64,000 nucleotides of DNA from Nitrosopumilaceae archaeon (lineage in GTDB: Archaea > Thermoproteota > Nitrososphaeria > Nitrososphaerales > Nitrosopumilaceae), in the NCBI GenBank assembly GCA_035631875.1, contig DASQHX010000010.1, positions 124,001-188,000 of the forward strand, given 5' to 3'. The position numbers and the translations under genes were made by a program. The notes under the pieces are model-generated. The model was not told the DNA's origin, ran no database searches, and saw only the letters and a program-made list of their open reading frames with translations. Within the stretch, counting starts at the first letter, position 1; each line of letters opens with the position of its first letter. This document shows positions 25,587 through 35,165 of this stretch, in pieces.

Positions 25587-26861
25587 ATGGTCAAACCCAC
25601 AATTCAAAAACAAGATTCTGTAAAAATGTACAAGTTACGAAAAACACTAGAGGAACTTTCAGATAAATCTGGTCGTGGAACAGAACTTATTTCATTATAC
25701 GTACCGCCAAAGAAAGCATTACATGAAGTGATAAACGGATTACGTGAAGAACAAGGAACTGCAGATAATATCAAATCTGATCTTACAAGAACTCATGTTG
25801 TTGATGCACTTTCACGTGTAATACAAAGATTAAAGCTATACAAAAAACCTCCTGATAATGGTCTTGTTGTTTTTTGTGGTGCACTTCCTGCAGAAGGAGG
25901 AGGTCCAATAGGTAGTGAAGTAATCAAGCTTTACGAAATAGAGCCGCCAAAGGAGCTGCAGACGTTTCTTTACAGATGTGATGATCATTTTCATGTTGAT
26001 TTACTAAAAGACATGTTAAAAGATGATAACATGATTGGATTCTTAGCAATCGATGCAAAAGATGCTGGATGGGGTTTGTTACACGGTGAAAAGCTTGAGG
26101 TATTATCAGAAACATCGTCAGGAGTAGCAGGCAAACACAGACAGGGAGGTCAGTCAGCTAGAAGATTTGAAAGATTACGGGAAATGGAGCTCAACTCATA
26201 TTATAACCGAGTTGCAGATACCACAAAAGAATATTTTATTGATATTTATCCAATAAAGGGACTGATAATATCAGGACCAGGTCCCACAAAAGAGACTTTC
26301 ATAAGAGAAGGATATTTGGAATATCGTTTACAAAACAACATTATAGCAACCCTTGATGCATCATATGCAGGATCAGAAGGAGTTCGTGAAGCATTTGCCA
26401 GAGCACAAGAAGTATTATCAGACTATAGAATGGTAGAAGAGAAAAAACTTGTTGAAAAACTCTTCCAAGAAATTAATTTTAGAAGAGGGCTTGCAGTATA
26501 TGGATTGAAGGATATCATTGATCTTTTAAAAAGAAATGTCGTAAACATGGTGCTTATCACTGATGATACCAATCTACGAAAACTTGATGTCACATGTAGA
26601 AGATGCCAAAATATACAAACAGAGATTTTGGAACGACCCAAACTCATACAAAGAACACAGGAACTTTTAAGCTCACCATGTCCTAATTGTAAGAGCATGG
26701 ATTCTGAATCTGCTGAACATGATATCGTAGACTATCTGTCAATAGTTGCTGGCGAAACGGGTGCAAAAATAGAGGTAATATCAGGTTCAACAGAATATGG
26801 TGCAATGTTATCCAGTATTGGAAAAGTCGGGGCATTTTTAAGATATAATCCAAATCAATAA
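25587..26861 (+). CDS. prf1: Peptide chain release factor aRF1
   Basis: A 424-residue archaeal/eukaryotic class 1 release factor that recognises all three stop codons. Domain 1 has the NIKS-type motif in TADNIKSDLTR, domain 2 has GGQ in KHRQGGQSARRF near residue 187, and domain 3 has a zinc-ribbon-like region with CRRCQN and SPCPNCKSMD. The N-terminus KLRKTLEELSDKSGRGTELI is typical. Length is normal for aRF1. It is monocistronic or followed by the thioredoxin gene 78 bases later. Confidence 0.96.
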   Translation: MVKPTIQKQDSVKMYKLRKTLEELSDKSGRGTELISLYVPPKKALHEVINGLREEQGTADNIKSDLTRTHVVDALSRVIQRLKLYKKPPDNGLVVFCGALPAEGGGPIGSEVIKLYEIEPPKELQTFLYRCDDHFHVDLLKDMLKDDNMIGFLAIDAKDAGWGLLHGEKLEVLSETSSGVAGKHRQGGQSARRFERLREMELNSYYNRVADTTKEYFIDIYPIKGLIISGPGPTKETFIREGYLEYRLQNNIIATLDASYAGSEGVREAFARAQEVLSDYRMVEEKKLVEKLFQEINFRRGLAVYGLKDIIDLLKRNVVNMVLITDDTNLRKLDVTCRRCQNIQTEILERPKLIQRTQELLSSPCPNCKSMDSESAEHDIVDYLSIVAGETGAKIEVISGSTEYGAMLSSIGKVGAFLRYNPNQ

Positions 26862-26939
26862 CAGGATATGTAGAATCGTATTTTATAATAAAAAATTAAT
26901 TTCGGTAGCTCTAAATATTTTATAAAATCAACATATTCT

Positions 26940-27257
26940 ATGGAACATGTATTACCTGAAGAGTTTGATTCTAAGATTTTAAACAGTAGAGAAAAAACAC
27001 TAGTTCTCTTTTATGCTGACTGGTGTCCTTATTGTACAAATTTTAAACCAACTTTTGAAGAAATTGATTCAGACAAGGCACAGAAAAAAGCAGCGTTAGT
27101 AAATGAGGATGAGAATCCACTTTGGGACAGATTCAACATACAGGCCGTGCCCACTATGATTGTTTTTCAAGATGGAAAACCCGTTGCCAGAAGAGATGCC
27201 AAAAAACATGTCGGTTTGACAAGATCAGACATGGAATCCATAATAAAGGAACTTTAA
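26940..27257 (+). CDS. Thioredoxin-family protein
   Basis: A 105-residue single thioredoxin fold. The active site is C29-P-Y-C32 in YADWCPYCTNF, and the cis-Pro loop is QAVPTMIVFQDGKPVARRDA. No signal peptide, so cytoplasmic. The CPYC motif is the glutaredoxin-like variant of CGPC, suggesting a different redox potential from standard thioredoxin. Probably reduces protein disulfides. Confidence 0.9.
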   Translation: MEHVLPEEFDSKILNSREKTLVLFYADWCPYCTNFKPTFEEIDSDKAQKKAALVNEDENPLWDRFNIQAVPTMIVFQDGKPVARRDAKKHVGLTRSDMESIIKEL

Positions 27258-27291
27258 GACCATTTTTATGGAACGTGTATGATCAGTATGC

Positions 27292-27669
27292 ATGCAAGCA
27301 AAGTGCAAGATTAGATTTGATTTTACAACAACAGATTCTGCCTATTACATAGGCGGAAGATATGATCCTTTGATTATACTGACAGATATTGAAGGAAAAT
27401 TACCCGCACATATTCAAAAATCACAGTATAAGAATGATAAAAATACTGCAAAAATATCTGCAGAATATTTTATTATTTATGATGATGTGAATCTTCCAAC
27501 CCAAGAGGCAGAGGGTTCTTTTGCAAGATTTGTGGGTGAAGATCCATATGAAAAGTTATTTGAAAATGATATTGAATTGGTAAAAAACCTAATAAAAACA
27601 ACATATGGTGTAAGCAAAACTCAGAATGATAAAATTGGACATAAAATAATACACGACATAATAATTTAA
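27292..27669 (+). CDS. Conserved hypothetical protein
   Basis: A 125-residue soluble protein beginning MQAKCKIRFDFTTTDSAYYI. The pattern of beta strands and a middle IYDDVNLPTQEAEG followed by a C-terminal helix ELVKNLIKTTYGVS does not match a family I know. It lies 34 bases after the thioredoxin gene on the same strand. The frame is intact and its composition matches neighbours. Confidence 0.55.
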   Translation: MQAKCKIRFDFTTTDSAYYIGGRYDPLIILTDIEGKLPAHIQKSQYKNDKNTAKISAEYFIIYDDVNLPTQEAEGSFARFVGEDPYEKLFENDIELVKNLIKTTYGVSKTQNDKIGHKIIHDIII

Positions 27670-27738
27670 TCAGGATTTAATTTCAATACAAGATCAGAAT
27701 CTTCACATAATATCATTTTAGAAATTTAAATGAAACGA

Positions 27739-28155
27739 TTATTGAATTAATTCTGCATGTTTTCTTATTTTTGCAGCCAGGTTTTCCAGATCATCATCAT
27801 TTGAAATCATTCTTTTTGTCCATGCTGTGCCAGTACTAGAATACCTAGGCACTATGTGAACATGAACATGCGGAATTATCTGATTTGCTGCTTTTCCATT
27901 ATTTTGCGCTATGTTAAATCCATCTGCACTAGTAACTTTCAATATGGCATGTGCAATAACAGGAATTTTTGAGAATAATGAAGAAACATCCTCTGTGTTC
28001 ATATCAGTAATTCTTTCATGATGATCTCTAGGTATGACAAGTGTATGGCCTCTTTGTATCGGGTATTTATCCATTATAGCAACGTGAGTTTTATCCTCAT
28101 AAACAAAATGAGCCTTTACTTTTCCTTCAACAATGTCACAAAAAAGACAATTCAT
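27739..28155 (-). CDS. HIT-family nucleotide hydrolase/transferase
   Basis: A 138-residue HIT protein (histidine triad). The triad is H96-V-H98-V-H100 within IIPHVHVHIVPR. The N-terminal CLFCDIVEG contains the zinc-type Cys pair seen in HIT proteins, and DKYPIQRGHTLVIPRDHHE is the family body. Members hydrolyse adenosine nucleotide phosphoramidates or Ap4A. Which nucleotide is used is not readable here. Confidence 0.92.
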   Translation of the reverse strand: MNCLFCDIVEGKVKAHFVYEDKTHVAIMDKYPIQRGHTLVIPRDHHERITDMNTEDVSSLFSKIPVIAHAILKVTSADGFNIAQNNGKAANQIIPHVHVHIVPRYSSTGTAWTKRMISNDDDLENLAAKIRKHAELIQ

Positions 28156-28233
28156 AGAATACTACGTTTTAGTATTTTATTTAAATTAATGCCAAAATGA
28201 TGCACCTGTTAGTCAAAAGGATTTGAAATCAAT

Positions 28234-29046
28234 TCATCTGAGGCCTTCTTTATTATCATAAATATTTTTTTTATCATGTGATTTTTTGAAGATCTTGATA
28301 TGATCATACAATCCAAATGAAAACAAGAGATAAGACCATAAAAATAAAATATCTACTGGATGTCCAGTATAATACGAATTGTCTAACGAGAAATATTGAA
28401 AGGCAGTATCAGCAACAACTTCAAATATCATTCCAATTAACAATAGCGACCACAAAAAGTTTACTTTTCCTTTAAAAAATAATGCCGTACCAATCATAGA
28501 CGGAATCAATACAATTGCATCTGCTATTGGATAAATTGATCCCAGAATAATTGCAAATTCAGATTCTCCAGAATTGTTGTCAAATGTCATGTATAGATTT
28601 GGAATTAGAATCGTAACAGCAATTATTGATGTAATTACTATCATTTTTTTCGATATTGCATTTTTGAATGGGTATATGTATAGAATTGAAAATATAAAAT
28701 AAAACGGATATGCTAACAAATAGAAAAAATCTGCACTAGATGGAAATGGTTTTTCCTTGTACACTAGCTCATTAACTAACCATATTTGTTCTGCTACAAA
28801 CCACATTGCAGCAAATATAGTAAAAATAAGCCATGCTTTTCCATGACTGCCAGTCATGCTATTTCTTTTTGTTAAAATCCCAGATAGAATCACCACGGAG
28901 GCAGGTATTGGTATAAAAATAAGATTTGTAAATAAATCAGCTGTTTCTTTTCCAATTGATTCAGCAATTATAAATCCAAAACCAGTAGCAACTAAAGAAA
29001 TTAACAGATATTTTTGTAATTGAAGTTTTTCTAATCTTGTTTCCAT
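28234..29046 (-). CDS. Multi-spanning membrane protein of unknown function
   Basis: A 270-residue protein with about eight hydrophobic helices, for example YLLISLVATGFGFIIAESIG, LIFTIFAAMWFVAEQIWLV, LLAYPFYFIFSILYIYPF and LFLWSYLLFSFGLYDHIKIF. The C-terminal tail is short and basic. Conserved-looking aromatic and acidic residues lie near the membrane (SSADFFYLLAYP, YPIADAIVLIPS). No transporter or enzyme motif is recognised. Confidence 0.65.
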   Translation of the reverse strand: METRLEKLQLQKYLLISLVATGFGFIIAESIGKETADLFTNLIFIPIPASVVILSGILTKRNSMTGSHGKAWLIFTIFAAMWFVAEQIWLVNELVYKEKPFPSSADFFYLLAYPFYFIFSILYIYPFKNAISKKMIVITSIIAVTILIPNLYMTFDNNSGESEFAIILGSIYPIADAIVLIPSMIGTALFFKGKVNFLWSLLLIGMIFEVVADTAFQYFSLDNSYYTGHPVDILFLWSYLLFSFGLYDHIKIFKKSHDKKNIYDNKEGLR

Positions 29047-29156
29047 TTTTATAATCTGTACCTTACAACAAAAATTCGTTATGTGTTATAAATTAACATT
29101 GTATCAAAGATTATTACTAAAACCATTTACACTGCAGATCAATTAACAAGATGATT

Positions 29157-29729
29157 CTATTCACCTTCAGGAAATTGATAAAATGCAGGTATGTTAGTTG
29201 GTGGATTACCATACACTAGTGCAATTTCATCATGAGCGTGTAACGATGTATCTTTCAAGCTAGTAGTCACAGCTTGTCCATTTACATAGATTATAGGAGA
29301 TCTATCAGTTGGCGGCATTCCTATACTAGTCGATTGCCAAATGTCAAAGAATTGGCCTAGTGTAAATCCTCTTTCTTGTGGAGACTCTATGTGTATTACA
29401 CCATCTGGAGTATGGGTATGTAACCAATACAGACAGCTATTATTGTTTTCAATTCCAATAAATGCCGGAACTGTTAATGGATGACCATCAACAAAAATAT
29501 CAAGGTGAGCATGTACATGAAAAGTAACGTATTCAGTAGTATCGCATTCAATTCCATCTATAAGGACTGAATTACCTGCCCTAGTGTTATCTAATTTTGG
29601 TATTGCAACTGCCAATATTGCCACAATAGATGCAATTATGGCTATTGCAATTATCTTATTTTTGAATTTTTTTGGTCGTCTTTCATCATTATGTTTTTTA
29701 TCAAAACCTTCATCCTTGTTTTTGCCCAT
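29157..29729 (-). CDS. Membrane-anchored extracytoplasmic protein with HxHxH motifs
   Basis: A 190-residue protein. A charged N-terminus leads into one TM helix (residues 25-44, KIIAIAIIASIVAILAVAIP) and an outside domain. Three histidine clusters are visible: H71-V-H73-A-H75 (FHVHAHLDIFVDGH), H104-T-H106 (WLHTHTPDGVIHIES) and H164-A-H166 (LHAHDEIALVYG). These suggest a metal site, perhaps copper or zinc. It is divergent from a smaller-similarity paralogue at 29885 with the same layout. No established function is known to me. Confidence 0.65.
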   Translation of the reverse strand: MGKNKDEGFDKKHNDERRPKKFKNKIIAIAIIASIVAILAVAIPKLDNTRAGNSVLIDGIECDTTEYVTFHVHAHLDIFVDGHPLTVPAFIGIENNNSCLYWLHTHTPDGVIHIESPQERGFTLGQFFDIWQSTSIGMPPTDRSPIIYVNGQAVTTSLKDTSLHAHDEIALVYGNPPTNIPAFYQFPEGE

Positions 29730-29884
29730 TGTCTAACCGTATTCTATTTTTCAACTTATTAATTCCATCGAAATTTTCATGTTTAAATTTTGGGTCGTGG
29801 TTTTACCGGAATTAGTGAAGATATAGACTAATGGTTGTTACTAGATACTGTTATTTAGGGCAAAAATTTGACTTTGATCAATTT

Positions 29885-30487
29885 ATGGGCAAAAAAGATC
29901 GTGAAGAGCGAGTAAAGGAACGAGAGAGCTACGTTGAAAAACATCAGAAACAAAAGATGAAGTACAAACTAATAGCTCTTGGTGTTTTTGGAGGCATTAT
30001 AGCTGTACTTGCAATTTCAAGTTATAATTTCTATGTGCTATCTACCACTGTAACTCCAACTGGAGTTCCGCCTGGAGCAGGTCCTCTTGGAGGAATTCAC
30101 ATTCACGCAGGATTATTAACAATGATTTACGGTCAGATGTTTGATTATTCTACTCCAGCTTATCAGATAAAAAGCCCATACATATCATTTCAGAAGGACA
30201 ATGGTGAGACTGTTCACATGCTAGCTGCAAATGTGACTATGGGTTATTTGTTTAAGTCACTTCACATAGGGTTAACTGACAAATGTTTCATCTTTCCAGA
30301 TAAGAGGCAGTTTTGCAGTGATAACACCTATACTCTAAAATTCTACGTCAATCACCAACAAGTGCCAAGCATACTTAATTATGTATTTAAAAACAATGAC
30401 AGAATTTTAATTTCGTATGGTAATGATACTCAATCTCAGATAAATGATCAACTAGCAAGAGTTGATTCCTTCAACTTAATTACCTAG
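29885..30487 (+). CDS. Membrane-anchored extracytoplasmic protein, paralogue of 29157
   Basis: From the ATG at 29885, a 200-residue protein: charged N-terminus (GKKDREERVKERE), TM helix 27-46 (YKLIALGVFGGIIAVLAISS), then an external domain with H72-x-H74 in GGIHIHAGLLT, two Cys in TDKCFIFPDKRQFCSD, and the terminal NDRILISYGND, which parallels DEIALVYGN of the divergent gene. The upstream ATG at 29831 would add 18 uncharacteristic residues, while both paralogues begin MGK at my chosen start. The stop interlocks with that of the convergent FN3 gene (CTAG). Confidence 0.65.
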   Translation: MGKKDREERVKERESYVEKHQKQKMKYKLIALGVFGGIIAVLAISSYNFYVLSTTVTPTGVPPGAGPLGGIHIHAGLLTMIYGQMFDYSTPAYQIKSPYISFQKDNGETVHMLAANVTMGYLFKSLHIGLTDKCFIFPDKRQFCSDNTYTLKFYVNHQQVPSILNYVFKNNDRILISYGNDTQSQINDQLARVDSFNLIT

Positions 30488-31674
30488 GGTTCTTTAAGCG
30501 CATCTTTTAGTCTGTTGAACTCTTCAATTGATATTTCTCCTTTGGCAAGTCTATTTTTTAAAATCATAAATGAATAATCTTCTTCTACAAAATCATTATA
30601 TTTTTCTACAGATTTTTTAGGATCATCAACATTCTTCTTATTCATTGGTTTGAAATCAGAATTAAACCATAGTTTATTTTTCTTTGCATAAAGAACTGCC
30701 ACGATCACCCCCACACCAGCTAAAGCAATCAGAGGATACAACATATTATTAAAATTAACTGATAATGGGTTATTTTCTGATGTTGTTCCCGTATTAGATG
30801 AAGTATTACCTATAGAATCTCCAAGATTCACATTTTCGTTCAGTGAGATTTTCTCAGATTTTGCTTGCGTTAATTGTAGTCGTTTTGCATTTTCAATTCT
30901 TTTTTGAATTTCTTCATAAATTGCTTGAGCATCAGTGGTTTGTGTAGTTCCAGTATTATTTTGTGTTGAGGTTCCAGATGAACTTGGTGTAGTTGGTGTT
31001 GACGTAGACATGGTTGTGGCATACGCTACGTTAGATGGATTACTTGTACCTGCAGAGTTTATTGCAGATACCCTATAGGAATATTGTTTACTTGGAGTCA
31101 ATCCAGCATCTTGATATGTCAATGTCAAAGTATTTTGAATTGCACTAAACCCGTTTCCATCATTTCTTTCAATTTTATATCCTGTTATCGGCGAACCTCC
31201 ATTCATCGTAGGTGTCAACCAAGAAAGATCAATTTCTGTTGATGAGAAAGAAGTTGCGGTCAGACTAACTGGCGAAGATGGTGTTATTGATGAGCCATCA
31301 GGTGAAAATATAAAAGTTATAGTTTTACCAGTTGCTTTATTCATAACGAATGCAGTAGCATTGTAAATTCCCTTAACTGAAAAGTTTTTTTGATTATTTG
31401 GAGTGCTAGTATCAACCATGATTTGAAAATTGTTAGCATTATCTGTAGTTCCAGACGCTAAAAGTGCAAAGTTGTCAGGACCATAAATCACAATATACAC
31501 ATTTTGTGAATCACCTGGTGCAGTTTTGCCAGAAAAAACAATCTGGTTTCCTCCTTTGTAAAATCCAGCATTGGTTTGAAACGATGTTACTTCTGCATAT
31601 GCAGGTAAAATTACTGATGAAACCAATGGAATTACAAATAAAATCGAGAGTAGATTCACCAAACTAATTTTCAT
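30484..31674 (-). CDS. Surface protein with fibronectin type III domain, TM and SHOCT-like tail
   Basis: A 396-residue secreted/anchored protein. The signal peptide (VNLLSILFVIPLVSSVILPA) is followed by a beta domain, then an FN3 domain (TATSFSSTEIDLSWLTPTMN to SKQYSYRVSAINSAGTS), a Thr/Ser/Asn-rich linker with likely glycosylation sequons, and a TM helix (LYPLIALAGVGVIVAVLY). The cytoplasmic end FMILKNRLAKGEISIEEFNR resembles a SHOCT module. It may be an adhesin or signalling surface protein; role inferred. Confidence 0.75.
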   Translation of the reverse strand: MKISLVNLLSILFVIPLVSSVILPAYAEVTSFQTNAGFYKGGNQIVFSGKTAPGDSQNVYIVIYGPDNFALLASGTTDNANNFQIMVDTSTPNNQKNFSVKGIYNATAFVMNKATGKTITFIFSPDGSSITPSSPVSLTATSFSSTEIDLSWLTPTMNGGSPITGYKIERNDGNGFSAIQNTLTLTYQDAGLTPSKQYSYRVSAINSAGTSNPSNVAYATTMSTSTPTTPSSSGTSTQNNTGTTQTTDAQAIYEEIQKRIENAKRLQLTQAKSEKISLNENVNLGDSIGNTSSNTGTTSENNPLSVNFNNMLYPLIALAGVGVIVAVLYAKKNKLWFNSDFKPMNKKNVDDPKKSVEKYNDFVEEDYSFMILKNRLAKGEISIEEFNRLKDALKEP

Positions 31675-31772
31675 AGACTGTTTTTTACTTACATAATTAT
31701 TAAAAACGCGTAGAATTGATACTTTTCAATGTAAAGCTAAAATTATGCCAGTTTTCTTCCAAATGTATCAAA

Positions 31773-33455
31773 ATGGAAATATCTAGTAGAAATGTTGTAG
31801 TAGGACCATCAAGAGCCCCTCACAGAGCAATGTACAAAGCAATGGGATTAAATGATGAGGATCTTGGAAAACCATTCATTGGTGTATCTCACACTGGAAA
31901 TGAGGCCACACCATGTAACATACACCTTGGAAGATTAGCCCAAAAAGCAAAGGAGGGAGTAAGTGATTCTGGAGGTACTCCAAGAGAATTTGCAACAATT
32001 GCAGTAAGTGATGGCATTGCAATGGGTCATGAAGGTATGAAAGCATCTCTAGTCAGCAGAGAAATAATTGCAGATTCAATTGAGATAATGGTAAGAGCTC
32101 ATCAATACGACGGATTAGTTGGAATAGCAGGCTGCGATAAAAGTTTACCAGGCACTATGATGGGAATGGCAAGATTGAATCTTCCATCAGTTTTTGTATA
32201 TGGTGGTACCATCATGCCAGGAATTTATGAAGGAAAGCAAGTCACAGTACAGGATGTTTACGAGGCAGTTGGTTCCTATGAGGCAGGTCAATTAACTCTT
32301 GAAGCTTTGAAAAATCTTGAAAACGTAGCATGTCCAAATGCAGGCTCCTGTGGCGGTATGTATACTGCAAATACCATGGCGTCAATTAGCGAAGCAATTG
32401 GAATTGCATTACCAGGTAGTGCATCTCCTCCAGCTGAAGATCCACGAAGAGAAAAAATAGTATACGATAGCGGCAGGGCAGTTCTAAATCTTTTAGAAAA
32501 TGGGATAAGACCAAAAGATATTTTTACATTTGAGGCATTTGAAAATGCAATTACGGTTGCAAATGCAATAGGTGGCTCTACTAATGCAATTCTTCATCTT
32601 TTAGCTTTATCTCGTGAGATTGGAGTACGGCTTACACTAGAAGATTTTGAGAGAGTTAGAAAAAAGACGCCTCATATTGCAGACATGAGACCTGGAGGAT
32701 TTTATGTAATGTTAGATTTAGACAAGATTGGAGGAATTCCAATTTTAATGAAGAGTTTGGCTAAGAAAAATCTCTTAAATGAAAACGTAATGACTGCTAC
32801 TGGTAAAACTCTCAAGCAGAATCTAGATTCAATTGCACTTTCATTTGATGCTAATCAAAATGTACTCAAACCAATTGAATCCCCAATTCATAGAACTGGA
32901 ACACTGGAAATTCTCAGAGGTTCACTTGCACCAGATGGTGCAGTTGTAAAAGTAGCTGGAGTACACGCGACAGAATTTCGAGGTAACGCCAAAGTTTTTG
33001 ATAGAGAAGAAGATGCATTTGATGCCATTTCAAAAAGAGAAATAAAAGAAAACGATGTTGTAATAATAAGATATGAGGGTCCTAAAGGAGGACCCGGTAT
33101 GAGAGAAATGCTAGGAGTTACTGCTGCACTGGTAGGACAAAAACTTGGAGAAAAAGTTTGCTTAGTAACAGACGGAAGATTCTCAGGTGCGACAAGAGGT
33201 CTTATGATAGGCCATGTTTCTCCAGAAGCTGCTGTTGGTGGAAACATCGCTCTAGTAAAAGAAGGTGATGAAATCATAATCAATATTGAAAAAAATACTT
33301 TGGATATGTCAGTATCTGAAAGTGAACTTGCACAAAGACGTAAAGAGTGGAAGCCTAGAAAGCCAAATTATGAAACTGGTGCATTAGCGAAATATGCATC
33401 ACTTGTAGGTTCTGCCTCCGAAGGCGCAATTACTAGTCCACTAGGACAAAACTAA
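31773..33455 (+). CDS. ilvD: Dihydroxy-acid dehydratase
   Basis: IlvD dehydrates 2,3-dihydroxy acids to the keto acids of valine and isoleucine. The 560-residue protein starts at ATG 31773 ([20 protein letters not shown]). Upstream TTG at 31716 would add 19 atypical residues. Fe-S ligands are in [12 protein letters not shown] and [19 protein letters not shown], and the C-terminal [19 protein letters not shown] is diagnostic. It is not linked to ilvBN here, which lie at 54 kb. Confidence 0.96.
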   Translation: MEISSRNVVVGPSRAPHRAMYKAMGLNDEDLGKPFIGVSHTGNEATPCNIHLGRLAQKAKEGVSDSGGTPREFATIAVSDGIAMGHEGMKASLVSREIIADSIEIMVRAHQYDGLVGIAGCDKSLPGTMMGMARLNLPSVFVYGGTIMPGIYEGKQVTVQDVYEAVGSYEAGQLTLEALKNLENVACPNAGSCGGMYTANTMASISEAIGIALPGSASPPAEDPRREKIVYDSGRAVLNLLENGIRPKDIFTFEAFENAITVANAIGGSTNAILHLLALSREIGVRLTLEDFERVRKKTPHIADMRPGGFYVMLDLDKIGGIPILMKSLAKKNLLNENVMTATGKTLKQNLDSIALSFDANQNVLKPIESPIHRTGTLEILRGSLAPDGAVVKVAGVHATEFRGNAKVFDREEDAFDAISKREIKENDVVIIRYEGPKGGPGMREMLGVTAALVGQKLGEKVCLVTDGRFSGATRGLMIGHVSPEAAVGGNIALVKEGDEIIINIEKNTLDMSVSESELAQRRKEWKPRKPNYETGALAKYASLVGSASEGAITSPLGQN

Positions 33456-33468
33456 TTTTTCTAAAAAT

Positions 33469-33687
33469 TTAGAAATCTACTGGAAGATGATACTGACAAA
33501 AAAGTCTAGTTTTTTCTCTAATTGTTTTTGCGGTTATTGACACTCCATCTTCTAGCCCTTTCTCGCAAATACTACAAACTGCATTTTTGACAACTGTTTT
33601 GAGAGGAGTTGTTTTTTTAACAAAATATAGATCTTGGAATAACAAAATTTCGTTTCTATTTTGACTTGTAGCCAATATCTGCGACAT
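33469..33687 (-). CDS. Small Cys-containing protein
   Basis: About 72 residues from the ATG at 33687. A TATA-like TTTATATC on the minus strand, near 33712, is 25 bases upstream, and an earlier ATG at 33696 would fall too near the TATA. The protein has CSICEKGLEDGVS and a later FCQYHL, which together give a possible C2-CH zinc site. The end of the gene lies 13 bases from the ilvD stop, convergent. No family recognised. Confidence 0.5.
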   Translation of the reverse strand: MSQILATSQNRNEILLFQDLYFVKKTTPLKTVVKNAVCSICEKGLEDGVSITAKTIREKTRLFCQYHLPVDF

Positions 33688-33718
33688 GCATACCATACGT
33701 CAAGATCTGATATAAAGG

Positions 33719-33735
33719 TACCGTACTATACCGTA
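33719..33735. repeat. Direct repeat TACCGTA-N3-TACCGTA upstream of trpE
   Basis: Two exact 7-base copies at 33719-33725 and 33729-33735, separated by CTA (10-base periodicity, about one helical turn). A one-mismatch copy TACCATA lies at 33691. They lie about 40 bases before the trpE TATA box (TTTTAAATA near 33773-33781) and look like an activator or repressor site. Confidence 0.4.
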
Positions 33736-33809
33736 AGTTTCTGAGATTCTAATGCTTCCAAACTAGTTGCTTAATTTTAAATAGAGTTAGAACAGGACTT
33801 TCTATATGG

Positions 33810-35165
33810 GTGGCCACATTTGGACATTCGAAGCTTAGTATAGTACCCCTAGAGTTTACTGGCTCCCAATTCGAACTATATAATAAAATTTCAAGAAATT
33901 ATCATCATTCTTTTTTGTTTGAATCATTAACTGGTCCTGAGGAATTAGCAGAAACCTCGATTATGGGATTTGATCCTTCAATTGTAATCAAAGGATATGC
34001 AGACAGAATAGTATTACGTGACAAAAATGCAAATACAAGAACAATTCTAACAAACGATCCTCTATCGGAAATAAAAAAACTGCTTCATGAAATTCCTGAT
34101 CAAAAATATCGCTATCTTGGAGGAGCAGTTGGAATAATAAATTATGATGCCATAAGATTATGGGAAAAGATTCCAGACTCACATAAAAAAGAAGACATGC
34201 CACTAATGGAATTTGGAATTTACATGGATGGAATCTTGTATGACAATAAGGAAAAAAAATCATATTATTTTTATTATGATAAAAATAGAATTGACAGTGT
34301 AAGATTTTCCGAGACAGAATTTGAAAAGTTTTCGTCGTCAGAAATTTCAGAAAACCTAAACAAACAACAATTTGAAAATATGGTAGACAAGGCAAAAAAA
34401 TACATACATGATGGAGACATCTTTCAAGTAGTACTTTCTAGAAAATTCAAATTTTCTGCAGAGGGGGATTTACTCAGAGTATACAAATCGCTCAGACAGA
34501 TAAATCCATCACCTTATCTTTATCATATGAAAATGGGTAGCAGAACCATTATTGGCTCTAGCCCGGAAATGCTACTTAGGGTAACTGGAAAAGTTGTTGA
34601 GACATTTCCTATTGCAGGCACTAGACCAATAACAGATAATGAGAAAAAAAACGAGATACTAAAAGTGGAAATGCTAAACGATGAGAAAGAGCTAGCTGAA
34701 CACACAATGCTTGTAGATCTTGGTCGAAATGACATAGGACGTGTTTGTAAATATGGTTCTGTACATGTAAAAGAGCTCATGGCTGTCAAAAAATTCAGTC
34801 ATGTACAACACATAGTTACTCATGTTGTTGGAATCTTAGATCAAAAATACGATGCTTTTGATGCAATGAAAGCAGTATTTCCTGCAGGTACTGTTTCTGG
34901 TGCACCAAAAATTCGTGCAATGGAGATAATTGACGAGTTAGAGCCTGATGAACGTGGGCCATATGCAGGAGCAGTTGGATATTTTTCTTTTAATGGTTGT
35001 TGTGATTTTGCCATTGCAATCAGAACCATATTTTTTGAAGGAAAAAACGGATTTATTCAAACAGGAGCTGGCATAGTTTCAGACTCTAAAGCTGATAATG
35101 AATGGTTAGAAACTCAACACAAAGCAAATGCAATGCTTAGTGCGCTAAAGGAGGCATCAAAATGA
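33810..35165 (+). CDS. trpE: Anthranilate synthase component I
   Basis: TrpE makes anthranilate from chorismate with ammonia from TrpG. The 451-residue chain has the TrpE core: GDIFQVVLSRKF, INPSPYLYHMKMGSR, IIGSSPEMLLR, TFPIAGTRP and VGYFSFNGCCDFAIAIRT. The N-terminal FLFESLTGPEELAE corresponds to the LLES-type tryptophan-binding site, so feedback inhibition is plausible. GTG at 33810 is the start and lies about 30 bases after a TATA-like TTTTAAATA. It overlaps trpG by 4 bases. Confidence 0.95.
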   Translation: MATFGHSKLSIVPLEFTGSQFELYNKISRNYHHSFLFESLTGPEELAETSIMGFDPSIVIKGYADRIVLRDKNANTRTILTNDPLSEIKKLLHEIPDQKYRYLGGAVGIINYDAIRLWEKIPDSHKKEDMPLMEFGIYMDGILYDNKEKKSYYFYYDKNRIDSVRFSETEFEKFSSSEISENLNKQQFENMVDKAKKYIHDGDIFQVVLSRKFKFSAEGDLLRVYKSLRQINPSPYLYHMKMGSRTIIGSSPEMLLRVTGKVVETFPIAGTRPITDNEKKNEILKVEMLNDEKELAEHTMLVDLGRNDIGRVCKYGSVHVKELMAVKKFSHVQHIVTHVVGILDQKYDAFDAMKAVFPAGTVSGAPKIRAMEIIDELEPDERGPYAGAVGYFSFNGCCDFAIAIRTIFFEGKNGFIQTGAGIVSDSKADNEWLETQHKANAMLSALKEASK

